Shown piece after piece: positions 20,880-33,305 of a stretch of 64,000 nucleotides of DNA. Numbering within the stretch: position 1 is the stretch's first letter; each line of letters begins with the position of its first letter. The notes under the pieces are model-generated. The model saw nothing but the letters and a program-made list of their open reading frames with translations, was not told the origin of the DNA and did not search any database. Made by a program: the position numbers and the translations under genes. This DNA comes from Isoetes taiwanensis (lineage: Eukaryota > Streptophyta > Lycopodiopsida > Isoetales > Isoetaceae): positions 1,557,900 through 1,621,899 of the forward strand of contig JAJEKV010000104.1 of the NCBI GenBank assembly GCA_021234155.1. The letters are read 5' to 3'.

Positions 20880-22330
20880 TCTTTTTCTAATGATTTCATA
20901 GTATAAACCAACTCCTAAAATCAATACCGGTATGTGGGCCAAAAAGTTTACAAATCATGTCTAGTTATACCATATAGTTCATCGATGCAGTTTAGTAACA
21001 TGACATACGAATAGTGTTTCTTCAGATGGTATTGAAAGATGATAATTTATAGCTAGTTTTTATAACAACTTAAATATATGATATGTGCTACTGCTTAATT
21101 TATCACGTTTATCGGAATGATATTTGATCACATCTATTATCCTTGGTTTATTGACATTGTAATTTTACGTGCGTAATTAGTATGATATTTTACAGCGATT
21201 AATCATCTTTGTTATTTTAGTGTATAATTATTATGGTATTTTATAGTGACTAATTATCAGTAAAACTATGCTTGGTTTAGATATACCAGTATGATTTTTC
21301 TTCCATGATAATGTCAAAAACTAGTGTGTTTTATTTTTCATGATATCAACCTTACTGTGCTTCATGTGGCAAGTTTGGTAATACGATAAGAGACCATAGT
21401 ATTCAACCTTCATGTATTAGCGTAATAAAATTTGAGGGTTCACGATTTTTTTTACAAGGTTCTAAACTGTGATGTCTCCTAATTAATTAGTATTATTTTA
21501 GCATATGGTTCATTTGAGCATTTTTCTTTTTCTTTTTTTTTATCCAAATTTGCTTATTATCGGTATTTTGATTACAAAAGCAAATACTACAGAAGACCAA
21601 GATGCTCAATTTTTTTTCCATTGAATTTTGTTATAGAAGTACAATAATATCAGCCATACACCTCTTTCCATAATCTGGAAATGGTATACTTGAGTTGTCA
21701 TTTTTTTATGGATGAACATTATGTATAGATTTATTCCACAACAATACCCTCTTGCTTGGCGTAAACACATTATCATTCTCCTTCATCGGCTTTGTCACTA
21801 AAATATAAGAGCAGAATAGAAGATCGTTTGGACAATTATTCCCCATCTGTGCATTCTGCTATTCCGCATATATCCTTCTAATAAGTTTTTCGAGGAGTGG
21901 AACATATCTCTCTGATGAACAGGCAATTAAGATACCATAAAGGAAAATGCCTTCGAATTGAAATAAACATTTATAGATATATACCTGCAATATTAGAGAG
22001 ATATTCCCCCAGCCATTTCTCTTGCAAATGCAGGTGCGATATTGCTAATTTCATTGATAAATTCTTCAATTGTCTTTCGCCTAGTAGTGAGGTCCTTAAA
22101 CTGCTCTAATGTTCCAGAATCTCTTGAATAATAACCTGTCAAGCTTAAGGGTTACAAGCTTAACCTGTAAATCTTAAGCAGATTGCATATCATTTACCTG
22201 GAAAGGAAATGCTGGCATATTTAGTCCTAAGCTTTGATGGATCTTATAGGTATAAACTGCTGAAGACAATCATGGCATGGAGCTAATCATCCAAGTACTG
22301 AATTATAAAAGAAAATGATACGCATGAAAG
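20880..22330. other. AT-rich non-coding DNA
   Basis: No credible frame, repeat array or RNA gene was seen here. Confidence 0.6.
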
Positions 22331-22336
22331 GCATCA

Positions 22337-22579
22337 TTACACTTCATTGGATTCGTTATGTGCAAGAAGGATGGCTGCTATCTTAGCTCTTTTCTGAGCG
22401 TCTCGAGTAGGTTCAATTGTTCTAAAACCACCCCCTTTAGAGTACTGATGGTTTTTATAAAGTTGAGATTGAGCATGACCCCAAAATAAGATTGATCCAA
22501 CTGTCATACATCCCATAAAAATGCCCAGACTCCAAAAAACTGCAGTTCTGGAACCTTTCCGGCTCGGGTATAAGTCCAA
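22337..22579 (-). CDS. Possible exon with one membrane segment
   Basis: An 80-codon frame with a hydrophobic segment (VFWSLGIFMGCMTVGSILFWG, residues ~14-34) between basic stretches, ending RAKIAAILLAHNESNEV. It looks like a small single-pass protein or an exon. No family was recognised, and it may be a gene fragment like the phosphorylase relic nearby. 22600-23400 shows nothing else definite. Confidence 0.3.
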   Translation of the reverse strand: MDLYPSRKGSRTAVFWSLGIFMGCMTVGSILFWGHAQSQLYKNHQYSKGGGFRTIEPTRDAQKRAKIAAILLAHNESNEV

Positions 22580-23424
22580 GCTCTAGGGTATGTTGGTCCA
22601 TAATATGAAACACAAGGACTGTCTGGATTCAATATCTTTTCATAGGCAACCTTGATTCTCCTTTGGCTTCAGATTGACCTTTTGTGCTTCCCATTCTAAC
22701 AATAACAGAATTGTCTTTCTAGCACAAGCAAGCAAATTTGACTGACGTATCATGGATGCCCCAGAGTCCATCATACAGTGATGAGTCACCTATGGTCCAC
22801 CATGAGCTGCCATCATAAAGCAAAATGATCCTGCATATCATGGAAGACATCAATGCATTCGAACTGCACATAAGATGGAGGAAGATCATAAAATATCATT
22901 GGCATCAAATTCCGCATAGGATAATGGCAAATCATAGAATACTTCAACCTCTTCTAATTCATCATAGAATGGTGGCAGATCACAATAAAGATCACAATAA
23001 ACATTATACAACATAGAATTCTGAGTGATCATAAAGCTCTGACAGATTAGGGACAACTGCCATATTTAGATACTTACTGCTGAGTGATCATGAGAGAACA
23101 TGGGAAATAGATTTCTACTGCTTACTGCTGAATGAGCTCGAGTAAACTGAGCAATGGCTACACCTGAAATTCCATGATTAGGAGGAGCTGAAGATGAAGA
23201 CTGTGAAACAGATTGCATCAATATTTTGAAGTCAGGACACTATTTCAAAAATATCCCTTCTGGTTACAGTACCAGCAAGTGACCTCCATCCTTCGTCGAG
23301 CACAATCACAAACTTTATAATTTGACCAATTTTAACAACCACAAACCAGAGATTAGGCTCAATCTCTAACTAATTTTATGAAAAGAAACTAGAGATGCAA
23401 AGGAAGAACCTTCATATGTCATTC

Positions 23425-23818
23425 ATATGTCATGGAAGCACATTTTCCAACAGCTCTAAAGGATACTTTTCCAGATTTTTCGTTATCACAGTATGAATCG
23501 TGAGGGAATACACCCACCTTAGTTGTAATATCCCAAGCCTTCTTCCAATCCAAACTTTCCACATCAACAAGTATTCGCATTAACTCTATAACTCCAATTA
23601 TTGTGTGTACCTGTAAATAATGCCATAAAAGTCAAACGAATTTCTCGAAAGTAATGGCATGAGAAGAAATAAAATATCATGCCATGATGAACTGGCTGAA
23701 GTGAAATTCATATTCCTATTCTTAGTGGCACTGCAAACTTTAAACCTTAATATGGGCAAACCTTATCTGCAAAGCAATCTAAAGTGGAATGACGCTCTTT
23801 AAATCTCTGGACAACATC
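23425..23818 (-). pseudogene. Alpha-glucan phosphorylase pseudogene fragment
   Basis: Two exons can be read. The first (23762-23818, after ...CAACAG and before GTTTGC) encodes DVVQRFKERHSTLDCFADK. The second (from 23610, after ...TTTACAG) encodes IELMRILVDVESLDWKKAWDI and then, after a one-base shift, HTV..NLEKYPLELLENVLP, stop, HM. These align with the conserved phosphorylase segments NDTHPTLxIPELMRILxD...AWDIT and NHTVLPEALEKW...LLPRH of starch/glycogen phosphorylase (EC 2.4.1.1). The stop and shift make it non-functional. The carrier element is not identified. Confidence 0.8.
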
Positions 23819-24643
23819 CTGTTGAAACCACCAAATCATTACTTTAAAGACCATCAACTTCCTAGAACATGGTTATAGAACACATAGAATATTTGAAAGT
23901 GAAATCAGACGTATTTAATTTTCCAAACCTGAAGGTTGTATCAGCGAACCGTCAAGTGCCACAGATCGATTGCACCAAGGGCGAAGTAGAAACCAGAATA
24001 AACTTTCTGTGGCTTTATTGAATCGTGCAGATAACAAAAAGCCTTAACATCTAGTCGCTGGAGTGCAATGTTTGCAGATAGTCTACAGACCTGTCATATC
24101 CTACAAGCCTGTTATCGATTCCTAATGTCAAATCTTTGCCTTGTTGCATATATAAACCAACTAAGAGCATATGCACTAGCCATTTTATATCACGATTTTT
24201 GCAAAAGCATATCGGGCCATATTCATTTCACCATTTTAGGCTATCAAACATGTGAGAAACATACCTCCAGAGTAAATCGGCCTGCTATAAGCATTTCGGC
24301 CTCCAGAAATCGGCATCGAACTGCTACGTTAGACCATTTCCAGACCATTCCAGACCATTTCCATGTTGTCTTAGAGCCGAAGTTTCCAACATGCGGCATT
24401 TAGGCGCCAAAAATAAACCGGATCCCCTTAGGTGTTGGATCCCTTTATAATGTTTGTCGCCTGTGGTTACAGGGCGGCCAACAAATTTGTATATGGCAAA
24501 AAAAACAAAAAGGTCATTAAGGGAAAAAAAATACAAGGGAATATCGATCCACCCTACGGAAAGGAAAAATTCATATCCGTTGCCATTTCCAAGGCATTCT
24601 AGCCGAAGCCACAGCCATAATATCATTAGAAAATCGAGCCCAA

Positions 24644-25545
24644 TCTTATATTATAATGTTTTAGCGTGTTGTATCAAGCCCTAATTTGAATGGTTGAGAT
24701 CATCTAATTACATCCGAAGGGTGAGATTTATCAAACGACTTCCCACCACTGCTATTGATCATGCTTCAATCTCTTAAGGGAAAAGGGAAAAAGAAAATGG
24801 GGAGAAGGAAAAGTGAATGTGAAGGGCAAAAAGGCAAGGGAAAAGGAAAAAAGAGAAGGAGGAAAAGGGAAAAAAAAAGGGCATGGGAAAAGGAAAAGAA
24901 AATAGAAACGAAAAGGGGAGGGGAAAATGGAAAAAGTGCGGGGGGGAAAGGGCACATGGAAAATGGGAAGAGGGAAAAGGTGGGGAAAAGAGGAAAAAGG
25001 AAGGGGAAAAGGAGAAAAGGAGAAAAAAAAGAGTGGGGAGAGATCAAAGGGAAAAAAGGAAGGGGGAAAGGGCACGAGCAAAAGGGAAAGAGGGAAAGAG
25101 TGAAGAAAGGGAAAAGGGAACCGAAAAAAAAGCATAGAAAAGGGGAAGGAAAAAATGGCATGGAAAAAAAGGGAAGAGGGAAAGGGAAAGGAAAGGAGAG
25201 AAGGAAAAGAAAGAGGGCATGGGAAAAGAAAAAAGAAAAAAGAAAAGAGAAGGGAAAGGGGAAAAGGAAAGGAAAGTGGAAAAAAAAAGGAAAGTGGAAA
25301 AAGAAAGGAAAAAAGGCACCAGGAGAGGGGAAAATGGAAAGGGTGGAGAGGGGAGGAGGGAAATGGCATCGAATAAAGGGGAAGAGGGAAAGGAGAAGGA
25401 AAGGAGAGAAGGGAAGGAAAGAGGGCATGGGAAAAGAAAAAAGAAAAGGGAAAGGGAAAAGGAAAGGAAAGTGGGAAAAAAAAAAGTGAAAAAAGAAAGG
25501 AAACAAGGTGCTGAGCACGGAGGGTTGCCCTCCGTGACCCGAGAG
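24644..25545 (+). mobile_element. Purine-filled Helitron with an atypical or lost 3' end
   Basis: The 5' end TCTTATATTATAATG after A shares ~130 bp with the Helitron at 30816. The interior (24776-25505) is GGGAAAAGG-type purine repeat. No CCCAGC hairpin with CTAG follows; instead there is a perfect 9-bp hairpin CACGGAGGG-TTG-CCCTCCGTG at 25516-25536 followed by ACCCGAG. Whether this is a variant terminus or the real 3' end is deleted is open, so the end coordinate is approximate. Confidence 0.6.
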
Positions 25546-27400
25546 TGAAATGGCTTAAATCACACTTCAAAGTCATGTTTTCGAGCATATACTGACATAT
25601 ACTTAGAATATGTCATAAACTCACATGGATGAGGGTTTTCCCCTTAGGGGCAACCCAAAAAACTGGACTCAAACACTATTTCCATGCCCAATTCATAACT
25701 CATAAGGCAAGACATTCAAATACGCTAATAACTCACAAATTGAGTGTTGCAAAGAGGAAAAAGAAACACAATCCATTGGTTCCATTCAAACCTTGAACAT
25801 ATCGAAAAACGAGAAGCAAGAATGATGATTTCGTTGGTGCTTTCTTTAAATGCAAGTTCTAGTTCGAACACAAATACCAGGTATCAAGTTAGCAATCAAG
25901 TTAGCAATCGATCAGCCATTTGCAAATATCCTCTTCCATATTACAAAATGGCAATGAGACAAAGTTCCAAATCTCTGTCTAATGCACCAAAGCAGTAAAA
26001 AATGAGAACTTTATGTCATATTTCTCAGTAGAGGGAGGCTACAATAAAGCTAAAATCATAGCTACAATGGACATCATAATTGTCATAATTGCTCTTGTCT
26101 CAGCATCTAGCCTTCAATCCAATGTAAAATCATTTATAATGTACCGGGACACCAGAATATGAACCAAGGTAAAATCAACTAGAAATGTAAAACCACCACT
26201 TTATGGGTTTGCCATCATGGCAAGCATATGTCCAGGAATGACAAATATTTATTTGTGGAATCAATCACAATGCCTCTCGAGGCTTTAGTATAATTTCTTT
26301 AGTAACAAAAAAGCACATGGTTATGACTACGATTCCCACACACTTGCCTTCTTGCTAAGACACTTCACAATTGAGAGATCCAACACAAATGGGCCTCTTA
26401 ACAATCTATACATTTAAAATGCAGAACATACAAAAAGGCTAGGGTCTTTACTGTAAGCAAGCATAGAGGACGTATTGGTGGTAATGCATACATGCATATC
26501 AGCACGATCTCAACAAAATATCCAATAAAAGTGTCACATATCCAACCTTATTCTATTAAGCATGTTACCTTCCAGAGTTTATGTTGTAATGTCCAGAGAA
26601 AATTGCCCAGTTTGGGCATGTCTACCACAACCTGGTATGCTCAACTATATACACAGAAATTGCTCTAGTAGATCCAAGCAGGGTTTCGGATAAACCAACA
26701 TAGAAAACAACTGCGTAGCCTTTTATCTTTAGAATTGTATGCTAAGATCCAAGCATAAAGCAGTACAAAAGCAAAAGACGGAAGCAAATGATCATCTCTA
26801 AAGTAACCAAGCAGTAAATACCTTCGAAATGACTTATCGATGAATTTCAAAGGCATCCTGCAATGATGGACAAATTATTCACAGTAGCAAGTTGCTATCC
26901 TTGTCTAAGAAATAGGCTGAGCACAAATTCTTCCTATAATAATTAAAATATAAGTGAGGTTTCAGGGATAGAGTGTTTGACCTCCAGCGATAAAATGAAT
27001 CAATTCTCGAATATAATAACACATGCTGCCTTGCTGCTAAGATCCACTTGAGGATGGCACATCTGCATTCCATGCGCATTGCAAGTAGTAATAGTGAGAT
27101 GGAAAGGGTAAAACCTATGCGCAGATGCACTGATTTGCTATTCTTGAGAAGGAGAAATCTCTAGAAGAAAACATATTGTCTCAACTTGTGTTGTGCATAT
27201 TCTACTCATCAGACTAACTGCTAACAAAGGTTGGTTGATTCATTGTACTATCCACACAAACTATATGATAAGACCTGATCGCCTTTGGCATATGGATGTC
27301 GTTGGACACATGCCAAATTTCCATACCCTGCAAAGTATGTCTAAAAATAACATGCCAAATTTGCAAAGTATGTTTAAAAATAACAGCTAAACAATCTCAA
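25546..27400. other. No confident gene
   Basis: Short frames on both strands, with no recognisable domain. It may hold decayed introns and exons of captured genes. Confidence 0.5.
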
Positions 27401-27411
27401 AAAACAACAGA

Positions 27412-27567
27412 TCACCAACAAAATAAGAGGTCGGTTCCATAAGCAGCAGATCCACCAACGATGATTTCTTTGGCACAGGAACTATGGATAATGGCAGCCA
27501 TAACAAAAAAAAAGAGAACAAGGGCTAAGAGCTGCCATGCAAAAACTCCTCCCTGGATGCCTGCCAT
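27412..27567 (-). pseudogene. Phytocyanin-like leader exon
   Basis: The frame begins MAGIQGGVFAWQLLALVLFF, a clear signal peptide, and continues AAIIHSSCAKEIIVGG. The pattern 'signal peptide, then a short K/E-x-I-V-G-G strand' matches the start of plant phytocyanins (blue copper or uclacyanin-like proteins). It stops at 27412 with no copper-site residues, so at most it is a first exon or a captured fragment. Confidence 0.3.
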
Positions 27568-28104
27568 AGCCAGAAAACTCCAAGAACAAAGGCACTGCAC
27601 CGATATTCTGAGAACAAAGGCATAAACGGTTAGGTCTAATGAAGCTCCTGAGGAACGAAATGGGCGGGGAGGATTCCCGCAAATGGATTTAGATGCATGT
27701 CGCACATCTGCCCTGCAAATCCCAGAAGCCCTTTGCATGCCAAATATTTGCAAAACTCCGATTTTGCCACAAAGGCATTCGTAGAGTTGAAGCCAAAATC
27801 TCCAACTTTCCCAAACCCATAAGCGACTCTCATACTTTTGGAATCTGTCGGAAAGCAGCATTCCATGGTAGTGGTTCCGGCCATACAGGACCCCAGAAAT
27901 TTGACTGTAACTCCAATTCTCTCGTGTTTTTACTGAGAGGTAATGCAACCACTGCAAGCAATGCTGTATAGTTGATAGGCATCCCTGTTCCAATACCCAA
28001 AGTGGTCCATGATGCCAGAATACCACAAGCAAACGCTCCTCACATCAGCATTGAAGGTTTGGCAAATTTGCACACAACTGTAGAAGCCAGATCGGTTCTT
28101 CTGG

Positions 28105-28123
28105 TGCCCAGCGTTGCTGGGCA
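28105..28123. repeat. Orphan Helitron-type hairpin
   Basis: TGCCCAGC-GTT-GCTGGGCA is the inverse of the 3' hairpin found in the other Helitrons. No CTRR lies at the right distance on either strand, so this is probably the relic of a minus-strand Helitron end. Confidence 0.45.
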
Positions 28124-28787
28124 TAAGTTCGGCCTGTAAATGTTTTGGCCGCAATAAGAAGGGCTTGCAGTAATAAGCCAACTTTTGTAACTTATTATAA
28201 CAATTTTTTTTTTCAAAGCTTTAACAACGTTTTCCATGGATTATGTACACAATATCAAAACAATGTTGAACCTTTGTACTGATGTCGGTTACTTTATGTA
28301 TGTTACATGAAGATAATGAATGACACTGGATGTTTATTGCTTATATTATAAGTTACATCAAGTAAAAGTTATACGAAGTAACATTAGCAGAATATACGAA
28401 AAAGCAATGCTTGCTCAAGTCCATTTTATCTGAAACAATTGTCATGGCGCCAAACACACTCCATTTTAGAAAGCACTACAACAAATAATAACCTTAAGTG
28501 TTTCCTTGCAAGCTCCATGAGTGTCATTATCCATGAGCATTTTCCATATTCTTCAAATTCGTTTTTTCATAAACAACAAAGAAAGTAAAGATGTTTAAAT
28601 TGGCCGACAAAAGTGAATATTGATTGAATTGCAGCTTCAATTAGTTTCACCTAGCAGTGCCCTAGTGCCCTCGTATTACCACACGGGGTTTAAAGAAGAA
28701 GAATAACAATAAATTGATTGCCATACAAAGTCTTCTATTTGCCTTAGTAGATCCAATATGAAAAGCAACTCTATATTTTCTATCACC

Positions 28788-29965
28788 ATCGTGATGTAAT
28801 GTTATCCATTTCCCTAGCTCCTCATAGTCATTCCATGGGCGAGAAGTTGATATACCTGGAGCTCATTGTTGGATAAACACATCTCTTCCAAAATATGACA
28901 GTGTTACAAAACAGAGCCATCTAGAATATCCAGTTGTTAATAATAGATTCCATTTCCTATTTCCTGCTCCATAACAGACTGCCGTTTCAAATTTTGTATA
29001 ATAGCCTTGTGCAGATGCAACACATTTACTTACGATTTATTGAAGAGAATTATTATACTTACAATAAGGATCACAGGGAATGATATAAACGGTGAAGAGG
29101 GAGCTTATGCTGATGAACAATTGGGCCGAATGAACCTGCTCCATGCTCTACTAATATCTAGTTCTCTGATATACCAAGAGGGATGCCATGGAATTCCATG
29201 AATAGATCAGCATTGCTTTCTATCTTAATTCTTACTCAAATGATGTAGAATAAATCGTCATTTAGAAAGCAAGTGCAAGCTCTGTTCCACCAACAGGGGC
29301 ATCCATTTAAAAGCTTAAGGAAAGACCTAAAAAAATCCTAGGCACACAGTTCTCAAATTCCTGGTCTAAATATGTCAAATATGACAAATTGCATTTGCTG
29401 GTCTAGTTTTACAGCAGAGCATCGTGATGTAATGTTATCTATTTCCCTAGCTCCTCATAGTCATTCCATGGGTGAGAAGTTGATATACCTGGAGTTGTTG
29501 GATAAACACATCTCTTCCAAAATATGACAGTGTTACAAAACAGAGCCATCTAGAATATCCAGTTGTTAATAATAGATTCCATTTCCTATTTCCTGCTCCA
29601 TAACAGACTGCCGTTTCAAATTTTGTATAATAGCCTTGTGCAGATGCAACACATTTACTTACGATTTATTGAAGAGAATTATTATACTTACAATAAGGAT
29701 CACAGGGAATGATATAAAGGGTGAAGAGGGAGCTTATGCTGATGAACAATTGGGCCGAATGAACCTGCTCCATGCTCTACTGATATCTAGTTCTCTGATA
29801 CACCAAGAGGGATGCCATGGAATTCCATGAATAGATCAGCATTGCTTTCTATCTTAATTCTTACTCAAATGATGTAGAATAAATCGTCATTTAGAAAGCA
29901 AGTGCAAGCTCTGTTCCACCAACAGGGGCATCCATTTAAAAGCTTAAGGAAAGACCTAAAAAAAA
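28788..29965. repeat. ~0.63 kb tandem duplication
   Basis: ATCGTGATGTAATGTTATC at 28788 recurs at 29421. The copies run in parallel to about 29339 and 29965 with few substitutions and a 4-bp indel. A 64-codon plus-strand frame (29007-29201, 29636-29830) occurs in both, but it looks incidental. Confidence 0.9.
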
Positions 29966-30152
29966 AACTATGCTCCCCTTGTCACATTCTACCCCACAAA
30001 TCAATTACGGCAAAATTCCCTTCACACAAGAAATTGCTCCTTTCTCAATGGTGCCGTTCTTTACCGACGATCACCAATACCAATGGTAACAACTCCTTTT
30101 TCAATGGAAATTCTTGCCGATCAATGGTCTGTCGAGCACCGTGGTCGCCAAT

Positions 30153-30505
30153 TGTTAGAGCCTGAACTCTAACCTTGCAAGACGGATGAAAAACCCAACA
30201 ATCCAAGCTCAATCTATCAGATCAAAGCAATGTACAACACAAAGAATCATCATCTCCATAGTTATATCAAGCAAAATCCTCTCTCCCAATACGCCGTCTC
30301 TCTGTTCTTCTCTCTTTCTGCTCAGATAATACAATGCTCATGATGGCTCCACAATGCATACGTGCAAATATCCTGCACGCGTGCATGGGCGTATCTCCCT
30401 CCATATACGGTATACAATCTCCTATACCACCTCAATAGTGGTGAGTGGTGACCAGTGTGGTGAGCAGTGTGGTGACGAGTGTGGTGAGTGGTGACCACCC
30501 CAACA
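30153..30505 (-). mobile_element. Possible solo LTR or 5' LTR
   Basis: This 353-bp segment reads TGTTAGAGCC...CCCCAACA, with TGTT/AACA ends. On the minus strand it is followed by TTGGCGACCACGG, which resembles a tRNA primer-binding site (TGGCGAC-type) and starts 2 bp after the end. No partner LTR, gag or pol lies to the left, and no target duplication was seen. Confidence 0.35.
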
Positions 30506-30519
30506 AGGATTTTTGAATC

Positions 30520-30815
30520 AGCTTCTTATACTTGAAATACATGCATTGGTTTATTTTGAACAAGTTCAATAGATAAAATGTTTCTTTCCACTTTGAAGGA
30601 ATGACAAGTTATAAATTGCAAAAGATGCTCTCATCTATACATCAAAAGTAATAAACATCAACAATTTCTTGAAAAATAGCAATAGATTGTAATCAAAAAC
30701 AATACTTGAAAAACTTGTCATTTAACCATGTTGTTTATTGAAGAAAACAACACTTAAAAATATTTATTTGACATGTTGTTTATTGAAAATTCTATAAAAC
30801 CACATGTGCATTTTA
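30520..30815. repeat. Degenerate AACAACACTT repeat, left half
   Basis: Recurring words such as GAAAACAACACTTAAAAA and CATGTTGTTTATTGA. The same kind of sequence resumes at 32809, so the Helitron at 30816 split one block. Confidence 0.6.
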
Positions 30816-32808
30816 TCTTATATTATAATGTTATAGCGTAAGTATGTCATGAATGAAACCCTAATTTGGATGGTTGAGATCATCCGATTGCATTCGGAGG
30901 TCGAGATTTATCGCACGACTTCCCTCCACCATGATTGGCCATGCTCTAATGTCTGAAGAGGAAAGGGAAAAGGAAAAGGGAGGAGAAAATGGCAAAGTGA
31001 AAGGCAAAAAGGCACGGGTAAAAGGGAAAGAAAGAAAGGAAAAAAGGAAAGCAAAAAGAGCACGAAAAAGGGAAAGGAAAATAAAGAAAAAAAGGACACT
31101 ATGAAAAGGAGAAGATGGAAAGGATGAGGATAGGAGTAAAAGGGAAGTTGAAAAGGGGATGAGGAAAAGGGTAGAGAAAAGGGAAGGGAAAAGGAAAAGG
31201 GAAAAGGAAAGAAAAGGGAAAGGGAAAGGGAAAGGAAAAGGTAAAAGAAAGGGGGAGGAGGAGGGAGTGAAAAGGAACACTGGGAAAGGGGAAGAGTAAA
31301 AAGGTGGGGAAAGGAGGAAAAGGGAGGAGATAAAGGCAAAGTGAAAGGCAAAAAAGGCACGGATAAAAGGGAAAAGGAAATAGAAAATAGCACAAAAAAA
31401 GAGAAAGGAAAAGTAAGAGAGAAAATAAAGGAAAAAATGACACTATGAGAAAGGGAGAAGAGGGAAAGGGGGAGGACAGGAGTAAAAGGGAAGGGAAAAA
31501 GGGATGAGGAAAAGGGTAGAGAGAAGGGAAGGGAAAAGGAAAAAGGAAAAGGAAAGGAAAATGGAAAGGGAAAAAGGGGAGAGGAGGAGGGAGCGAAAAG
31601 GGACAGTGGGAAAGGGGAGAGAAAAAAGGTGGGGAAAGGAGAAAAAAGGAAGGGAAAAAATCTTATATTAAAAAAAAAAAGGAAAGAGAAAAAGGGAGGA
31701 GAGAAGAGATGGAAAGGGTAAAAGGAAAAAGCGAGGGGAGGGGCAAAAGTGAAAAAGGGCATGGGGAAAAGAGGAAGAGAAAAGAAGGAGAGAAGCGGAA
31801 AAAAGGAAGAGAAAGGAGGGAGGAAAAGGGTGGGCAAAGGGAAGGAATAAATGGCACTGTAAAAAGGGGAAGAGAAATAAAGGGAAGGGAAAAAAAGACA
31901 AGGAGGTTGAAAATGGAAAAGGCAAACGTGAAAAAAGTGGAAGCAAATGGAAAAAGGCAAAAGGGAAAAAACGGGAGGTAAAATGGAAAAATAGAAAGGG
32001 GAGGTGAATAAAAAGGAAGAGCAAAATAGAAAAAGAAAAAGAGAAGGAAAAAAGGAAAAAGGAGGGGGAGGAGGAAAAAGGTGAAGAAAGGGGAAAAGAG
32101 GAGCGAAAAAAGAGCATGAAAAAATAGAAGAGAAAAGGGACATGGCAAAAAAGGGAAGAGGGAAAGGGTGAGAAAAGGGGAAAACCGAAGGAAAAATGGA
32201 CATGGAAAAAGGGAAAGGGAAAGAGGGAAAAAAAAAGGAGGGGGGAAAAGAAGGAAAAAGGGCACTAGAAAAAAAGGAAGACCGAAGGGCTGGGCAATAG
32301 AGGAAAAGGGAAGGGAAAAAGGGGAAAAAAGAAAAGGTGGGGAGAAGGAAAGGGAAAAGGGAAAGGAAAGGGGAAAGCAGAAAGGAAAACTTAGAAAGAA
32401 GGGCACGAGGAAAAGGGGAAGAGGGAAATGGGAAAAGAGAGGGGGGAAAGGGCAAAGGAAAGAGAAAAAGGGCAACCACAAATTGGAGAAAAGGGAAGGG
32501 AAAAATAGAAAAGGAAAAATGGGGAAGCAGAAACAAAAAAGAGAAAAAGAGGAAATGGAATAATGGAAAAAGAAAAAAATAAATTGAAAAATGTAAAAAG
32601 GGAAAAGGGGCAAGGGGGAAATAGGAAAAAAAAAATAGTAGACAAAGGCAAAATGAAAAAGGAAAACGGAAAAGATAAGGGGAAGTGCGAAATGTGGTCG
32701 AATGCTCTTGATTATTAAATTTTAAAAACAAGAATCCATTTAACAATTGCTCCAGTATGTCATTCACAGTTTCTAGCTATGCCCAGCAACGCTGGGCACT
32801 GTTACTAG
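30816..32808 (+). mobile_element. Non-autonomous Helitron filled with purine-rich repeat
   Basis: The 5' end is TCTTATATTATAATG with A before it. The 3' hairpin TGCCCAGC-AAC-GCTGGGCA is at 32780-32798, CTAG at 32805-32808, then T. It is 1993 bp. The purine repeat (about 30955-32680) contains recurring modules like GGCACGAGGAAAAGGGGAAG every ~60 bp. Minus-strand frames of hundreds of codons made only of F, P, S and L are artefacts of this composition. Confidence 0.9.
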
Positions 32809-33305
32809 TATAAAATAATACTAAAAGACAACACCTATTTTTGAAAAAATACATTGCTTCTCAAAACCACATATCATTTTTTGAAGGACCAACACTTAAA
32901 AACAACATAATTAAAAGAAAAATCAGAAAACTACGCATAGTTTTTAGCAAAGTCGGACAAAATCCTATACATGGTTTTTTAGTGTTGCTTTTTGGCAAAA
33001 CAACAGTTAAAAACAACATGTGGACCTTTTAAGTTTTATTACGAACCACATGTCTAATTTTGAAGAAAGCAACGCTTGAAAACTACAGCTACTTTTAAAA
33101 CAACCTGTAGAAATATACGTTAATTCCTACGTGTAGATAATTTTGACAAAATTTTATGCGTAGACTTTTGGCAACAAAAACTACATGTATAAAAAGTTTG
33201 CTAAAAACTACACGTCATTTCTAGCAAATCCGGACAAAAAGCAACACGTAGTGTTTTGGTGTTGTTTTTTTGCAAAAAAGACACTGAAAAACAACATGTG
33301 GACCC
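32809..33305. repeat. Degenerate AACAACACTT repeat, right half
   Basis: Continuation of the block interrupted by the Helitron. The words AAAACAACATGTGGACC at ~33015 and ~33285 show an internal duplication. The block ends where the LINE begins. Confidence 0.6.

Noticed and set aside
25516-25536. 9-bp hairpin as a certain Helitron 3' end
   Set aside because: No CTRR follows at the usual distance, so it was kept only as a tentative border.
32780-32798. CCCAGC hairpins as bacterial-type terminators or integron attC sites
   Set aside because: Each complete case is followed by CTAG and T and pairs with an A|TC 5' end, which identifies Helitron termini.
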